A stretch of 64,000 nucleotides of DNA, from the NCBI GenBank assembly GCA_021014325.1, contig CM037473.1:3845501-3909500 (forward strand). Direction: 5' to 3'. The notes beneath the pieces were generated by a model. It did no database searches and had not been told where the DNA came from. It saw only the letters and a list, made by a program, of their open reading frames with translations. This DNA comes from Plazaster borealis (lineage: Eukaryota; Echinodermata; Asteroidea; Forcipulatida; Labidiasteridae). Positions 1 to 32,883 of this stretch are shown piece by piece. Made by a program: the position numbers and the translations under genes. Every line of letters begins with the position of its first letter. Position 1 is the stretch's first letter.

Positions 1-1331
1 CAAAAATTACTAGTAGATTTGTATAACTTCTTTTGCCAGGAGTAATTCATATATTGTATGTTTACTGCCCAATCAGATTCTCAGCATTTTTGTCTTGTGT
101 TCTTCCAGCCCAATATTTAGCTCCTTGATTTAGCTCATAATTGCTTTCGCCAGCTGGGCCCACTTTCATAGAGCTGAAAATATTGCTCAACCATTCTCTG
201 CTTCGCAAAAATGAGCAGGATACCAGTTACAGATAGTATGCATGACATGGTATTTCAGCTGGTAACCTTGTTCTGGTAAGGAACATTTTGTTTTTGTTTT
301 AACCCAACGGTGACTGGACAATTCTGTCAACCAAGGAAAACATCCTTTGTGTTTGGGTTTACCATCAAGGAGGTTGTTTTTGTGGAAAATGGGTGGTCAA
401 CTTCCCCCATCAAAGAGTTTGGTTAGAAAGTCATCTCCGCTGAGCATATGGATTGATTTCCAATTACTAAACCCAACCCTTGAGGTGCATGCCCTCAACT
501 TCCCTTAATTAAGATTGGAAACAATTCTTTGGATGAAAGCAATCAATGTGCAGTTAAGGTCCGCTTTATTCTGATCCAGCCAGATTAAATTGCAAATTTG
601 AACTTTTCAAATCACTCACTGCTGGTTAAAAATATTGTACAAAGTCTTTCCAGAACACAAAATGTATGAATAAATGTCCATTGAAAACTGAAATTACTGT
701 AGGAGGTACAGCATGGCAAATGTTGACGAAAATGTCTGGTACTGGTAAGCTTACAATCTTCGAATCAAGATAAGATACAGTAATGGTAAGGGGCCATTCA
801 GCATAACATATGTTCACCAATTTCGATCTTTTTTCAAAATTGCTTTGACACACCCACCACCCCAAGTTTCTATATGCCCTTACAAGATAGACATAGTGGG
901 AAGAGTTTTAGGTAGTAAGTGTACTTAATATTTTTGTTGACATTGTGCGGTTAACCCCACAATATTTTTAACAAGGAAGATTAAAGAAAAAGAGATATAG
1001 AAAACAAATGGGGAAAGCCGACGATGTCACTCTCCTGAAGACGGGTGTTTAAATATTGACAGACTATTTTATTACACCGAAGAACAAAGTAATGCCTCAA
1101 ATGAAGAAGATATTTGAGATGAATGTTCTCCCAGCTCAGGAGTTTTCAATGGCTTTTCCTGGCTTCCAGCATGCAACTTTGTCGTCAAAACAGGCGAGAA
1201 AGTCTACGCCATCTACCGGGCGCGAAGGTCAACTATTGAAACAAGGTTGACCGATAACAATGGAACAGCGCAGACATGACAGACATGACTGACAATCTGG
1301 AAGAGGCCTCTAAGTATTGGTATTTTTCCCC

Positions 1332-1684
1332 TTTAAAGGGTGTGTACAACATTGGTAAGAATGAAAATATAAATGCTCACAGATTTGCACATAACTCACA
1401 TGGTATAAAGATGGTCATGGTAGAAAACTTCCCTTGAAATAGTTTTGCTTGAAATGCCATAATTTTTACGAAATGAGTAAAATATAGTATTTATCCTGCA
1501 GGATAAATTCTGATGTTTGAAAAAAAGTTAAAACACATAAGGGGGTTTTTCACTGTTTTCTCATGACTCCGAAGACCGATTTAGCTTAAACTTTCACAGG
1601 TTTGTTATTTCATGTATATGTTGGGTCACATCGAGTTTGGATACAGGTCTTTGGCAATTACCAATGTTGTACACACCCTTTAAA
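1332..1684. mobile_element. TTAA-flanked MITE, family A
   Basis: Ends TTTAAAGGGTGTGTACAACA and its inverse complement TGTTGTACACACCCTTTAAA. Size about 350 bp, no coding capacity. It abuts the next element and shares its terminal TTTAAA. Confidence 0.75.
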
Positions 1685-2057
1685 GGCATTAAACACGTTT
1701 GGTAATTACTCAAAATATATATTAACATAAAAACTGACTTGGTAACAAGCAACGGAGAGCTGTTGATAGTATAAAACATTGTAGGAAACGACTCCCTCTG
1801 AAGTAACATAGTTTTTGAGAAAGAGGTAATTTCTCACTAAAATAATAAAAGACTTCTTGCAAGAAGCCTATTATTCCTTTCTGAAAGCACACAAATTTGT
1901 ACAACTAGGGTGTTTTTTCTTTCAACATTTTCTTGCAACTTCGATGACCAATTGAGCCCAAATTTTCACAGGCTTGTTATTTCATGCATATGTTGGGATA
2001 CACCAAGTGAGAACACTGGTCTTTGACAATATTACCAAATGTGTTCAGTGCCTTTAA
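1679..2057. mobile_element. TTAA-flanked MITE, family 1
   Basis: Starts TTTAAAGGCATTAAACACGT and ends with the inverse complement form ...GTGTTCAGTGCCTTTAAA. The internal sequence (GAGCAACGGAGAGCTGTTGA-like and TTGGGATACACCAAGTGAG) recurs in copies at 31070, 53150, 56214 and 61516. Confidence 0.8.
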
Positions 2058-4179
2058 ATATAATTTGTAATTTCCCCTTAAAATATAATTAATTTTGTTA
2101 TTTAAATGTTCAGATAATTCTTCTGACCCACCCATCACCCTCAATTTCAAAAAAGACAACAATTTGTAAACATTGATTGTTTAGAATTGCCCCTAATGCT
2201 GGAAAAACAGTAACTTAGCTGCAACAAAACTCAACTGCTCTGCTAAAACCAAGACAAGATTTTTTTTTTTTGGGGGGGGGGGTGAGACAAACGGATGGGA
2301 AGTGTGCTAATTTATTATTCTCTCCCCTTTCTCGCAATTTATCAGGTACTGAAAGAACAGATTTAAACCCCTAGGGTTTTTACACAACAAATGACGAAAT
2401 GAAACTGACAAAGGACAGACAGTCTCTCTGCAGAAATCTCAGTGGTTGCCTTTCTGATGAAAAAGGTCAGTGTTTTCAGACACCATGACATTTGACTGTA
2501 AGCATCATGATGATTTATTTGGGTATTTTCCAAACCTCGTCTCCGAGTCCAGCTCTAGCTACAGCTCATCAATCCAAGATGCATACTGAATAGATTCAGA
2601 AACCCAAGAGCTGCAACCAGGGAACGAGGTTTTCGAAAAGGCCTTCTGTGGAATTGCTTTCCTCCTGCATCTCTTGGCTCTAGAGGCTGGTGACCGCAAT
2701 GTGGATGATTGAAATCAGAAACCTGTTTCCAATCTTCTGGATGAGGTTCAAGAGGTTGATGGAGCAAGGATTTATTGAGGGAGGAACATGATTAGAATGA
2801 CGAGATGGGAAGAGGAGGGAAATGTACAAATGCCTTGAAAACTGAAAGATAATGTTCGGCATGAATGAGAAAAAAAACACCACACCCCCCCTTCCCAAAA
2901 AAACCCCGATGTCAAGAATATATTAAAATGATAAATGAACTGATGTCATCAAATGAATCATCTGTTAAACTAAATGTACCATGTAAGAAAATTAAAACAA
3001 ATTAAACTTTAAAGTCTCACGTCAAAAAACCCCCCAAAACCAAACAATATATTTGAACTTTCCGTTCAACTGCAGCATCCAATATAATTGGAATGTACAC
3101 TTGATTTTTGATGTTCTTTATACTCTCCGTATGTTAGAAACTGACCGTCCCTTAATTTATAGATGATAATTTCAGGCTTGGAATTACACGGAGGCCACCG
3201 AGTCCATGGCCTTAGTTGCCCCTGGTCTTGGCCTTGCTGCCCCTTCAAAAGCTTCCCATAGACTTAAGATTTTCCAAGGGAAGAAAGTGCCCATTGCGAA
3301 ATGAAAATGGCCTTGCCCTCTTAACGGTGAAATTCCGAGCCTGTAATTTTTGCTTTGGATTTTAATAATAAGTCGTTTTTGGTGGTACTTTTACAAATTT
3401 ATCCCTGTGACAAAAACACCCAAAATCGTACGTACGAACAGTTTGAAGCAATCAATGCAATAATAACTGGTTTAAAAAAATGAGTCAAGGCTAATTATGA
3501 CCAAGGGAAATGATTGGGGATATCAATTTGAGTTGCTCTTTTCGCTTGTTTACAAAAAGAGTGACGTTGTACATTCCAGGTCATTTCCTGGCAGGCGAGA
3601 TACTATGCTGGTCAATGGGAAATTTTACATTTTGTGTCATAATCTACACATAGATTCAAAAGTTGTAAAAATAACAGCTGTACAAGTTTGAGATGTGCCC
3701 CCTTTCTTCATATATCAAAAAATGACCAAAAACAGACATTTTCAATCTCCATAAAATGTAAGATTTTATGTGTTCTTCTATTGGGCTGAAGTCCAGGTTC
3801 CGGCGGCTCTTTTGTAAACATATGATGTGATTTGATGTCACAGGTCACATGGTCTGTATGATCTTTGCCTTCCATGACTGTCTGTATCCAGGCCCCGCAG
3901 ATTTATTTTTACCTCAGGATTAGAAAAGCCGTACCGCTTTTGCCCTTTGCCGAACCGCTTTTGACTTTTCCATACTGGGAAAAACACACACACATGCTCA
4001 GCACATTACATTTCACCGCATGATAAATAAGGACAAGAGAGATTTCTGACTCTCTCCTAACTGGGAAAAGTTCAACGCAACCGTGTAAGGGTGTCACAGA
4101 CAGACAGATGTGACCCATTTATTTAGCGTCTTGTAAAGGTTGATAAGGTGCTGCAGTGCAATCCACACTATTCACACAG

Positions 4180-4361
4180 CCACCGGGGTAAGCCCCTTCT
4201 CTTAAAGATAAGTGTAACGGGTTCTTACTGTGCATTACATCTACAGGACAAAGCAACAATAGTTTTTTGCTTGCTGAAGGGCACAAGTGCCCGGAACTAG
4301 AGCTGAACCCACACTTTTGATGACACCAGAACTTGAGTGCGGTGCACTAGACCGCTCAACC
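4180..4361 (-). mobile_element. tRNA-derived SINE (Ser/Leu-like head), diverged
   Basis: Reads on the minus strand. The B-box-like segment GGGTTCAGCTCTAG and the tail GAAGGGGCTTACCCCGGTGG match the copy at 59867-60107. The tRNA-like head is decayed. Confidence 0.6.
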
Positions 4362-4471
4362 TCAAAACTCTATACCATGCCTGATATGGGGCAGAGGTAC
4401 CCCCTAATGTTCCCATACTTTAACACACTATTTTCCTCTTGAAAGTACCTCCCCCTAAAATCCCCTCAAGA

Positions 4472-4546
4472 ATTCCTGAGATTCCAAGCACACAATGAAG
4501 ACACAATAAGGGGGGGGGTCACCATGCCCCATATTGAGCACCAAAT
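4472..4546. repeat. Poly-G repeat related to 6803-6889
   Basis: AATTCCTGAGATTCCAAGCA, GAAGACACAATAAGGGGGGG and CACCATGCCCCATATTGAGC follow the same order as in the copy at 6803. Confidence 0.5.
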
Positions 4547-4591
4547 GGTGTAAAATTTTGAAACATGTACATTATCTTTACCACTGTGACT

Positions 4592-5944
4592 CAGCGGCGT
4601 AGCTAGGAATTTTTCGGTGGGGGGCACAGGGGGGCATTGCTTCCAAGTGGGGGGGGGGGGGCCCAGGGAGAATGGGTGTGTCAGTGGTTGGGGTCATGTA
4701 CTCCTAGCCCAAGAACTATGAGGTTTGATCCTCTATCGTCTCCCTGAACCTCATAGTGCCATGTACAAAATCCTATTAGAAACTTGTTGCCCTTCACATT
4801 TAAATGCACCTGGAGTTCTCTTTTGAAACCGGATCTCGCGAAAATTAGGCTCTACGTGTTTTTTGTTCTCACAGTGAGCTCGGCGCGGGTCCAGAAAATC
4901 CACTCCTCAAAAAAAAAGTTAAAATCTCACTGTTTTTCAGAATCCTCGCCTTCCGGTAGCAATATGGCCGCGCCGTAATCGCTGGTAACGATAACCAACG
5001 GTTCATGTACAAAAGATTGGTTTATTTGGACCATCGTTGCGCGTGCGCGTAGCATAACTTTTTGGTCTCTCCGGTGTCAGCTTTCCGGCGTATTCAGTTT
5101 TCCGGGTGACCAAATACGGTAACATGACGTCATGCCATGCCTGCGCACAGCAAGCGAAAGTAGTCCATTTTAGTGCCGTACTGAGTCTTCTGCGTTGCTA
5201 CTCTCTTCGTAGCTGTCATGGCAACGTCCAAGAGTACATCGAGCGGTGAATGCGTGGCATCTAAGAGAACTTTGTGAAAAGACCAATCACATGAAACAAT
5301 TTGGGGTCACTGGGGAAACTACAGTACTCGCTCGCGGCGGTATTTTCTGACGATATTTAGAGCACGGGAGACCACAGAAATGTACTGCTATAATATTATG
5401 TCACCCGGAAAACTGAACACGCGAGAAGGCTGAAACCGTGATTATTGCGTGATGAAATGCCCGGCTACGTCATCCGGAAAACTGAACACGATGGAAAGCT
5501 GAAACCGCGACACCGGCATGTAGGTAATCAATGGTTTGCAGCGCGCAACGCTGGCAATTACCAACAGCTTATGTTTATACACGTGAACCATTGGTTATCG
5601 TTTACCAGCATAGCGTGCAGCACACCAACTGTTCATTCCGCTGCATTGCATTGATCAACACGTGGGCGCGCGCGCTTCCGGTGATGATAGTGACAATCCC
5701 CACAGCATAAGTTAAACAATCATTATTGGCTTTGATTACAACTACAGTTTTGTTTTACTTTATTGTAAATGAAGTCCTACAAATAGCAGATGTATTTCGT
5801 TTTGTAATGTTTTGTTTTCATTCTTTTAACTTTCTTTTTGTGTGGGCACTATTGCAATTTTTTCATGGGGGGCACCTGGGGGGGCACTGGAAATTTGTGG
5901 GGGGGCACGTGCCCCCCCCAGGCCCCCCCGTGGCTACGCCGCTG
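4592..5944. mobile_element. hAT-like nonautonomous element with nested foldback
   Basis: TIRs CAGCGGCGTAGCTAGG and CCGTGGCTACGCCGCTG are flanked by an exact 8-bp duplication CTGTGACT (4584-4591 and 5945-5952). Eight-base duplications and CAG...CTG ends are typical of the hAT superfamily. Inside, 4987-5110 is the inverse of 5400-5603 (CGATAACCAACGGTTCA versus TGAACCATTGGTTATCG; TTTTCCGGGTGAC versus GTCACCCGGAAAA). No transposase is seen. Confidence 0.85.
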
Positions 5945-6802
5945 CTGTGACTTCTTATAAAGTGAAAGAAACCAGGTCAAGTGTCTTAGGTTTAAACCCT
6001 GACCCACTGCCCTGCTTTTCCCCTTCCCCCATCACATCAGTATACTGATGCATCTTCATAACCGCAACTTATTTACACACGTTTCCGTTCCAAGACCAAG
6101 TAATACTTCAAGCCCTGAGGGGCATTAGGTTACGTCAGGAGTTGAGGCTACAGCCAGACACAGCCCGACTCCGGACTGTCTCGGAGGATCTCTTCCATGC
6201 GGAGTCAAGAAGCCCTTTAATCATTCTCCTTAGAGGATGGGAAATGGGAAGCCATCTGAATGTATCTTTCCGTTATCGTAAGGAATCAGGTGATGAGTTA
6301 GCGAGTCATCTTTCCGCTTTATGAACCCCCCCAGAGTAAGAGACAACGCATTCATCAAGGGTCGGAGAATATAAAAATACGCCTGCCATGCTCCCGTAGG
6401 ACTGTGTTGGGGAATACAGTCGGGTTGTCAATAATTGAGCTTCATTTCCCGTATATAACCTTGCGAGGATCGTGTCCGTTCATTTAATATGGGGTTTTAT
6501 ATTGAACCATATTGACATGTGGGGTTCCGCCATGCTAAAGCTCACTGATCAGGCCAACACTAAATATCGGAAAGATAAACCACAACATTACATAAATAAG
6601 AACGTGTATTATATACCACACTTAAAGATCCTTGTCATTTGATTGGTGGAACACGCGTCACATGTTATACATACTTTGCCATGTATACTGTTTAGACACT
6701 CCAAAATTTAATATATAGGAGTCCTATATTGATAAAAATAGGACACTTGGGATGCTTCGCAGCTAGGCTTCGCGCATAGTAATATAACAAAAAAATCCTC
6801 TA

Positions 6803-6930
6803 AAGAATTCCTGAGATTCCAAGCACAAAATGAAGACACAACAGGGGGAGGGGGGGGGTACACCATGCAACATATCTAGCACCAAATGCCGAAGCGGGAT
6901 TCGAATCAGGGTCCACAGAGGTGAAAGGCA
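6803..6930 (-). repeat. SINE-like repeat with B box and poly-G
   Basis: AATTCCTGAGATTCCAAGCA ... poly-G ... CACCATGCAACATATCTAGC is shared with 4472-4546. The minus strand carries GATTCGAATCCCGCTTCGGC, a B-box-like segment. The tRNA-like head is not clear. Confidence 0.45.
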
Positions 6931-7015
6931 GGGAAGAGACCCCTAAGCCGACTTGAATGCCCATCCCTTTTGAAAATGGTATCAACAGTTTTACTTCAAA
7001 ACAAAGATGTATTAC

Positions 7016-27831
<20,816 letters not shown>

Positions 27832-29279
27832 AGTATGTCTTCAGAAACTTGTGCCTAAATCTCGAGAAATTCCTCAAATTTGATGAGTTCACTTTGGATA
27901 GAGATCTGTTTTCACTGTCACACGGAAGCTGCCATGTTGTTTGAGTGACTGCGCATGCCTGAATTAAAAAACATCAACATTAGACTCGCGCGTAAGTACT
28001 TTGAGTAAAAGAATATTAGGTGGAAGTAGCCGCCGCATTGACCTGCTGATGACCTGACCTGCTGGTCTCAAATACAATTTACCGTAGGGCCCGGGCCTAC
28101 ATGGCTTTTCAAAAACAAAGGGCTAATTTAACAAGACAATTTAAACGGTTAAAAATCATCGGATACACAAGGAGGCTTTTCCTATGTGACTTTAAAAAAT
28201 GTGTATATTTATTTTAAATTTGTTTAGGCCTCAATGCATGTTGTTAATGCATGTCGACGACATTCACTGCCACATGATCCGCCTCATTCACGTCCCACAA
28301 CCATCCGATCGGGGCCACAGTTTTCGTAGAACAAGGAGCATTGTTTTACGGTGTAAGCCCCTCAAGCGCCCTTATCGTTCAGCTAGCCAATTAGGACCGT
28401 CTCACAAGGTCCTAAAAGGGATCACCTTCGGTCCGTTTGACCTGGCCCTTGGCCCTTCCTCGGGCAAAGAGACACTTCATTGCTCTGTGCTCTTGTTAAT
28501 TGTGCACTGTGACCCTGGCAAGACCATGGCGAGACACTGGTTTGTGTAGGCTCATTCTATGTCATGGTACAAAATATTTCATTTCCTACAACATGGTCAT
28601 CATGGCATGGTCATCGTAACCACTTATTCTTATTATTCAAAGGACTATAGAGGAGGCCCATTATTGTCTAAAACAAAACAAACAAAACTCACGGCTGCCG
28701 ACTGTTTTTCTGTATGACAACACTTGCACTTGAACCCAAAACTGCAACAAATGTGAACATTTTTAAGTAGAGAATCAAAACTCATTAGTTCTCCAAGGCA
28801 TTTTCTGTGTAGTTATCTGTTAATTTATATGAGGCCATGTATACTTCTTTGTCAAAGCATGGAGGTAGAATTGTCAAAGAGCCTTTGAACAAACCGGCGC
28901 ATAAATTGTTATGATTGATTGATTGACTGATTGATTGAACTCTTGTGTATAGTCTTACATCCCTTTTCCCGACTCTTAATCACCCCTGAACCATGAAGGA
29001 ATTCCTTCCAAGCCCGAGATAGACAACCCTGTCAAACCTCGAAGGGGTGTGGGAGGGAGGGAGGAGGGGGTTAGGAAGGAGGCGTCCAGATACCCTGAAT
29101 GTGCCCAATTCCCAAAGGGGCTGGTATGGTTTGTGCCCTTGCTTGTGGTGTCTTCGCGGCCGGCCCACCCACCACTAGAGTTGGACGAGTTTCTCAAGGA
29201 TTAAACACGGGTCCGTTGTTGCACGGATCCCCTCCATGAAAATCTCTGGTGACTGGCGATGCCAACTTAGCACAACAAT

Positions 29280-29524
29280 ACACTCTAAGAACCTCCGGAT
29301 CAGAATTGATCCAAATTACGGGGGCCTGACCCATTTCCGGGTCAGCCTGACCCATTTCCGGGTCAGGCTGACCCAGAAAGTGGTTAAAAATTGGTGTTCA
29401 ACTCGGATTCTGCGTACTTTTGACCCATTTCTGGGTAATTTGACACACTGGTGTACTGACCTATGGGTCAGACCCCACGGGACCCGGATCCGGGTCAAGT
29501 TCTGACCCGGAAGTTTTTAGAGTG
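29280..29524. mobile_element. GGGTCA-rich TIR element
   Basis: CACTCTAAGAACCTCCGGAT at the left and CTGACCCGGAAGTTTTTAGAGTG at the right (inverse). The interior repeats TGACCCATTTCCGGGTCAGC several times. A second copy is at 41538-41761. Confidence 0.75.
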
Positions 29525-29807
29525 CAGTAAAACACACTCAAATCTAACCACGGAGGAAGACCATTCCTCGATCTAAACCCTTTGACTTACGTGACACCAA
29601 ACTTGTCGAGTCCTCAAAATAATGAGACTTGTCCTTCGCCTCATAATCAGCTTCTCTAACCATCTCAAATCTAGTCTCACTCTGCATGCCTCAAGTGTTA
29701 ATTACGACCTCATCACAGGGTCGCATTGTCACCCAAAACCTTGACTGGATCTATGCTCCTCTTCCATTGAGGATACCAATGGCCTCCGAATCAAGATACC
29801 TCGGGGT

Positions 29808-30207
29808 TTAAAGGCATCGTACACGTTTGGTAATTGGAGCCTATTGTTTGTTTCAATCCTATATAGTTGGATACCATAAAACTAACCTGTGAAAATTTCA
29901 TTTCAAAAGGTGGACAGGTAGCGTTTTTGAGATATTGCCGAAAATCTGGAGCGGTTATGTCCACTCGCAGGAAGAATAATTTGCATTGGAATACGCACTC
30001 TGAGAAGCGTTACCGTAACGCTTCTCAATATTCAAAATATTTCGGGGATAAAAAGTGATATATTTTTCCATAACCGCAGTCCTTCGACGTAAAAAGTCTC
30101 TCAAAATGCATTATATACTATATCCAAAGCTTCTGTACTTCTTACCAAGTAAGTATTTATTGCCATATATTTTCAGAGTCATTACCAAACATGTACGATG
30201 CCTTTAA
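29808..30207. mobile_element. TTAA-flanked MITE, family 2
   Basis: Ends TTTAAAGGCATCGTACACGT and ACATGTACGATGCCTTTAA. It contains an internal palindrome AGCGTTACCGTAACGCT. Confidence 0.8.
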
Positions 30208-30764
30208 CAACGGAAGGCCAAGTATTATTATCGAGAAAAATGTTTTGATATAAGCTTACAATCTGAAAACTCACTGAATATCAAGTTCAGGAGTACCAAT
30301 CATCCAAAGAAATACTTCTTTCCTGAAATACTTTGAAAGTCGACGAAGCAACGTTTGAAGTACCCCAAATCCCCGTTGTATATTTCGATCGCAGCATTTT
30401 GAAATAATATGCTCGTTTTGACGTCCCGTGCTCACAATCACTTATTATTTCTCACAAAACGTTTTTTGTGTAATGCTCTAGTCTTTGTGCAAGACGTTCT
30501 TACGTTTGGAAATCGCGATAGTCGAGTGACGAGGAACAACAACGTCTTGCACCGACTAGTAGTAGTAGGCTATAATATTGCTCCGAATCTGGTGAAATTT
30601 TCACAGGTTGTTTGCACGGTGTGTTTAGTGAAAAACCAGAAGATATGAATTAATAATTTACTCTTTAAATAAACCCCCTTGAAATGTCAATATTTTCTCT
30701 TGAGTAGAACTTCCTTCCTGATTCGCAAGCTGAAGCAGTTGCAAGTCAGTTACAAAGTCATGTA

Positions 30765-30960
30765 CAAATGGTGTGCACAACATCGGTAAGACTGAAATTA
30801 TAAACGTTCACAGATTTGCACATAACTTATGGTATAAAAAGATGAACATGTGAGAAATATTTTCTTGAAATGTTTTTGCCTGAAACGCTCATAAAGCGCT
30901 CTATATAAATACATTATTATTTTTTACTGTGTAGCTTTTGAGAAATTAGTAAAACAATAG
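30765..30960. mobile_element. TTAA-type MITE, family A, partial
   Basis: GTGTGCACAACATCGGTAAG and the following 190 bases match the first half of the copy at 1332. It is interrupted where the family 1 copy at 31070 begins. Confidence 0.6.
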
Positions 30961-31069
30961 TTTTGATCTTGCGAGCTAGCACGCTGGGTCGACCATGGCC
31001 GAGAAAACACCAGAGTCTTATTATAGCGCACGTATCTACCAAGAAGGTACTCAAGGCGTATCAACAAAG

Positions 31070-31447
31070 ATTAACGGCACTGAACACATTTGGTCAAAGA
31101 CCAGTGTTCTCACTTGGTGTATCCCAACATAATGCATACAATAACAAACCTGTGAAAATTTTGGGCTCAATTGTCATCGAAGTTGCTAGAAACGATGAAA
31201 GAAAAAACACCCTTGTTGTACAAATTTGTGTGCTTTCAGATAGGAATAAAAGGCTATCCTGCAAGAAGTCTTTTATTATTTTAGTGAGAAATTACCTCTT
31301 TCCTAAAAACTACGTTACTTCAGAGTTCAGAGGGAGTCGTTTCTCACAATGTTTTGTACTACCAACAGCTCTCTGTTGCTCGTTACCGAAGTCAGTTTTT
31401 ATGCTAATATATTTTGAGTAATTACCAAACGTGTACAGTGCCTTTAA
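31070..31447. mobile_element. TTAA-type MITE, family 1
   Basis: Begins AACGGCACTGAACACATTTGG and ends ACGTGTACAGTGCCTTTAA. The 152-codon frame over it (30963-31421) is a chance reading through the element. Confidence 0.8.
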
Positions 31448-32655
31448 GACAGGTTTTTGAATTTTTTGAATTATGAAACCTATTGTGTAGATGGTCTTTG
31501 ACAAGTACCGGTACTGTGTTGTCCGTGTGACAACATTTTGACAGATAAGTTGACAAAACTCGCTCCTATAACTTGCAAGGATTCAACAACTTTCACTAAG
31601 TGGCGGTTGAACAGCAATTAAAAGAGGTAGAGCATCATGGAAGCGTCACTGTTCTTGCTATCTCCGGAGTAGCCTGAACATCTTAATTAAAGAGTTTCCA
31701 TATTTTTCATATTGTAATGTTATTGTAACGAACCTTTTTGAATTAGTTGAAGAATGGAAAAACTCACACAAAATGATGTCAAATTTTCGTGGGCCCTCTT
31801 TTAATAAGCACTTAGCTTGGACACATTATTTTATAGGAAATAATTTTTTTTTATGGCAGCAAGACAGGCATCCTCAGCCCATTGCCAAGCGTCAGGTAAT
31901 TGCTCCCAAGTACCCGGTACATGAACGATCAGCAGTAATAAAACAAAGACCCCGTTTAAGGGTGGTAGCTCCATGGGTAGAGTTTCAAACTCGGTGACTC
32001 AAAACTGAAGGTCGTTAAGACCATCGTTTTCTTGAGAAAAAAGAGCAAACGTTCTTCTTATGAGGTGGCCAACAGAAAACTATGTCCTCTATTCACCCCC
32101 TTTACAAATCACTCACCCTTGATGACGAGTGTACGGGCCTTAACGTTGTTATACTTCACTGTTTGTGCAACACGAATTAGAGCATCCCACATTGGATTTT
32201 AGGGGATGACTAATCATGTTCGTATGCATATGCGTCATGGAGAAATTTTCATACTGCACATAATCATTATCGTGGTCACACAACGTACCAACTATACAGA
32301 GGGTAGTTGTGTGCAGGGTCCGTGGCCAGCGATGTGGGTGCGTTATGGGTGCAATTCAGGCTGTCCTATAACTTAACACAATACATCCATTCTTTTATTG
32401 TGACACGGAACACCCACTCGTCCACCACAAACCAAAACCCTAACCCAAGATGGAGTCACTGTCACCGATCAACACTCGTAACACGGCCACTGGTGTATTT
32501 AGATGATACGCACTGCTCGTGTAACCACATCGAAGGGATAATTTTCATGTGAGGCACCGTGTTTCAAGCGGATTTTCAACGGGGACGGAACAGCGTTTAC
32601 TCCCCCCGCGGAGTGTTGCTCAGCTCGCTACGGTGTGGTGAGGGAGATAACGACC

Positions 32656-32883
32656 ATGGATGGGCATCAACAACACAGTACCAAAGAGAAGGGGGAACAG
32701 GCGTCATGTAGTATACGACACAGCTATGCATGGACTTATCTACGATTGGGAGCCGTATTAGGACTTATTTTATTATTAGGAACCTGCTCAGAAACTGCAC
32801 CTACGAGCACAAATCAACCGGGGGACGAAGATGCGGCTGCACCGGCAGATCTTGTCACACCGGGACAGTTAAGAAGCGGATAT
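32656..32883 (+). CDS. MMP exon 1: start and signal segment
   Basis: ATG at 32656 sits in a strong Kozak context (ACCATGG). It encodes 76 residues: a polar stretch of about 28 residues, then [14 protein letters not shown] (29-42), then a Thr/Pro/Asp/Ala-rich linker. The polar n-region is unusually long for a cleaved signal peptide, so a signal anchor is possible. The donor GTAAGT follows immediately and the phase is 0. The mature frame upstream contains no other ATG near 32635. Confidence 0.85.

Larger units (their letters stand above)
1..7015 (-). other. LZTR1 intron 4 (5' part), repeat-rich
   Basis: Non-coding on reading both strands; presumed intron of LZTR1 downstream of exon 4. It holds TIR fragments (158-282, 2525-2646), a tandem pair of TTAA-flanked MITEs (1332-2057), a poly-T/poly-G tract near 2260-2283, a SINE copy (4180-4361), a G-rich/SINE-like repeat twice (4472-4546 and 6803-6930), and a hAT-like element (4592-5944). 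In 2058-4179 and 5953-6800 I see nothing else recognisable. The expected next LZTR1 exon (Gly-Tyr-Thr-Gly-Asp...) was looked for and not found. Confidence 0.6.
27832..32655. other. Intergenic region between divergent LZTR1 and MMP genes
   Basis: About 4.8 kb separate the two start codons. The probable promoters lie at the two ends: 27832-28050 for LZTR1 and roughly 32100-32655 for the metalloproteinase. No TATA box or initiator could be fixed with confidence. In between are a (TGAT)n tract (28912-28938), a GGGTCA-rich TIR element (29280-29524), a TTAA MITE (29808-30207) and a nested MITE pair (30765-31447). The frame at 28199-28549 (116 codons) resembles nothing I recognise and is probably chance. 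Confidence 0.6.

Noticed and set aside
626..865. Minus-strand 79-codon frame with VPPTVISVFNGHLF, considered as a further LZTR1 Kelch exon
   Set aside because: It lacks the double glycine and the expected Gly-Tyr-Thr-Gly-Asp start, and it does not match the family's next segments. Resemblance is too weak.
6430..6475. Minus-strand GGTTATATACGGG preceded by AG, considered as the start of LZTR1 exon 5
   Set aside because: The frame reads GYIREMKLNY then a stop, with no pyrimidine tract before the AG, and does not match the family.
30963..31421. 152-codon plus-strand frame, the longest in the window
   Set aside because: It is a reading through a family 1 MITE; similar peptides appear in each copy because the DNA repeats, not because it is a gene.
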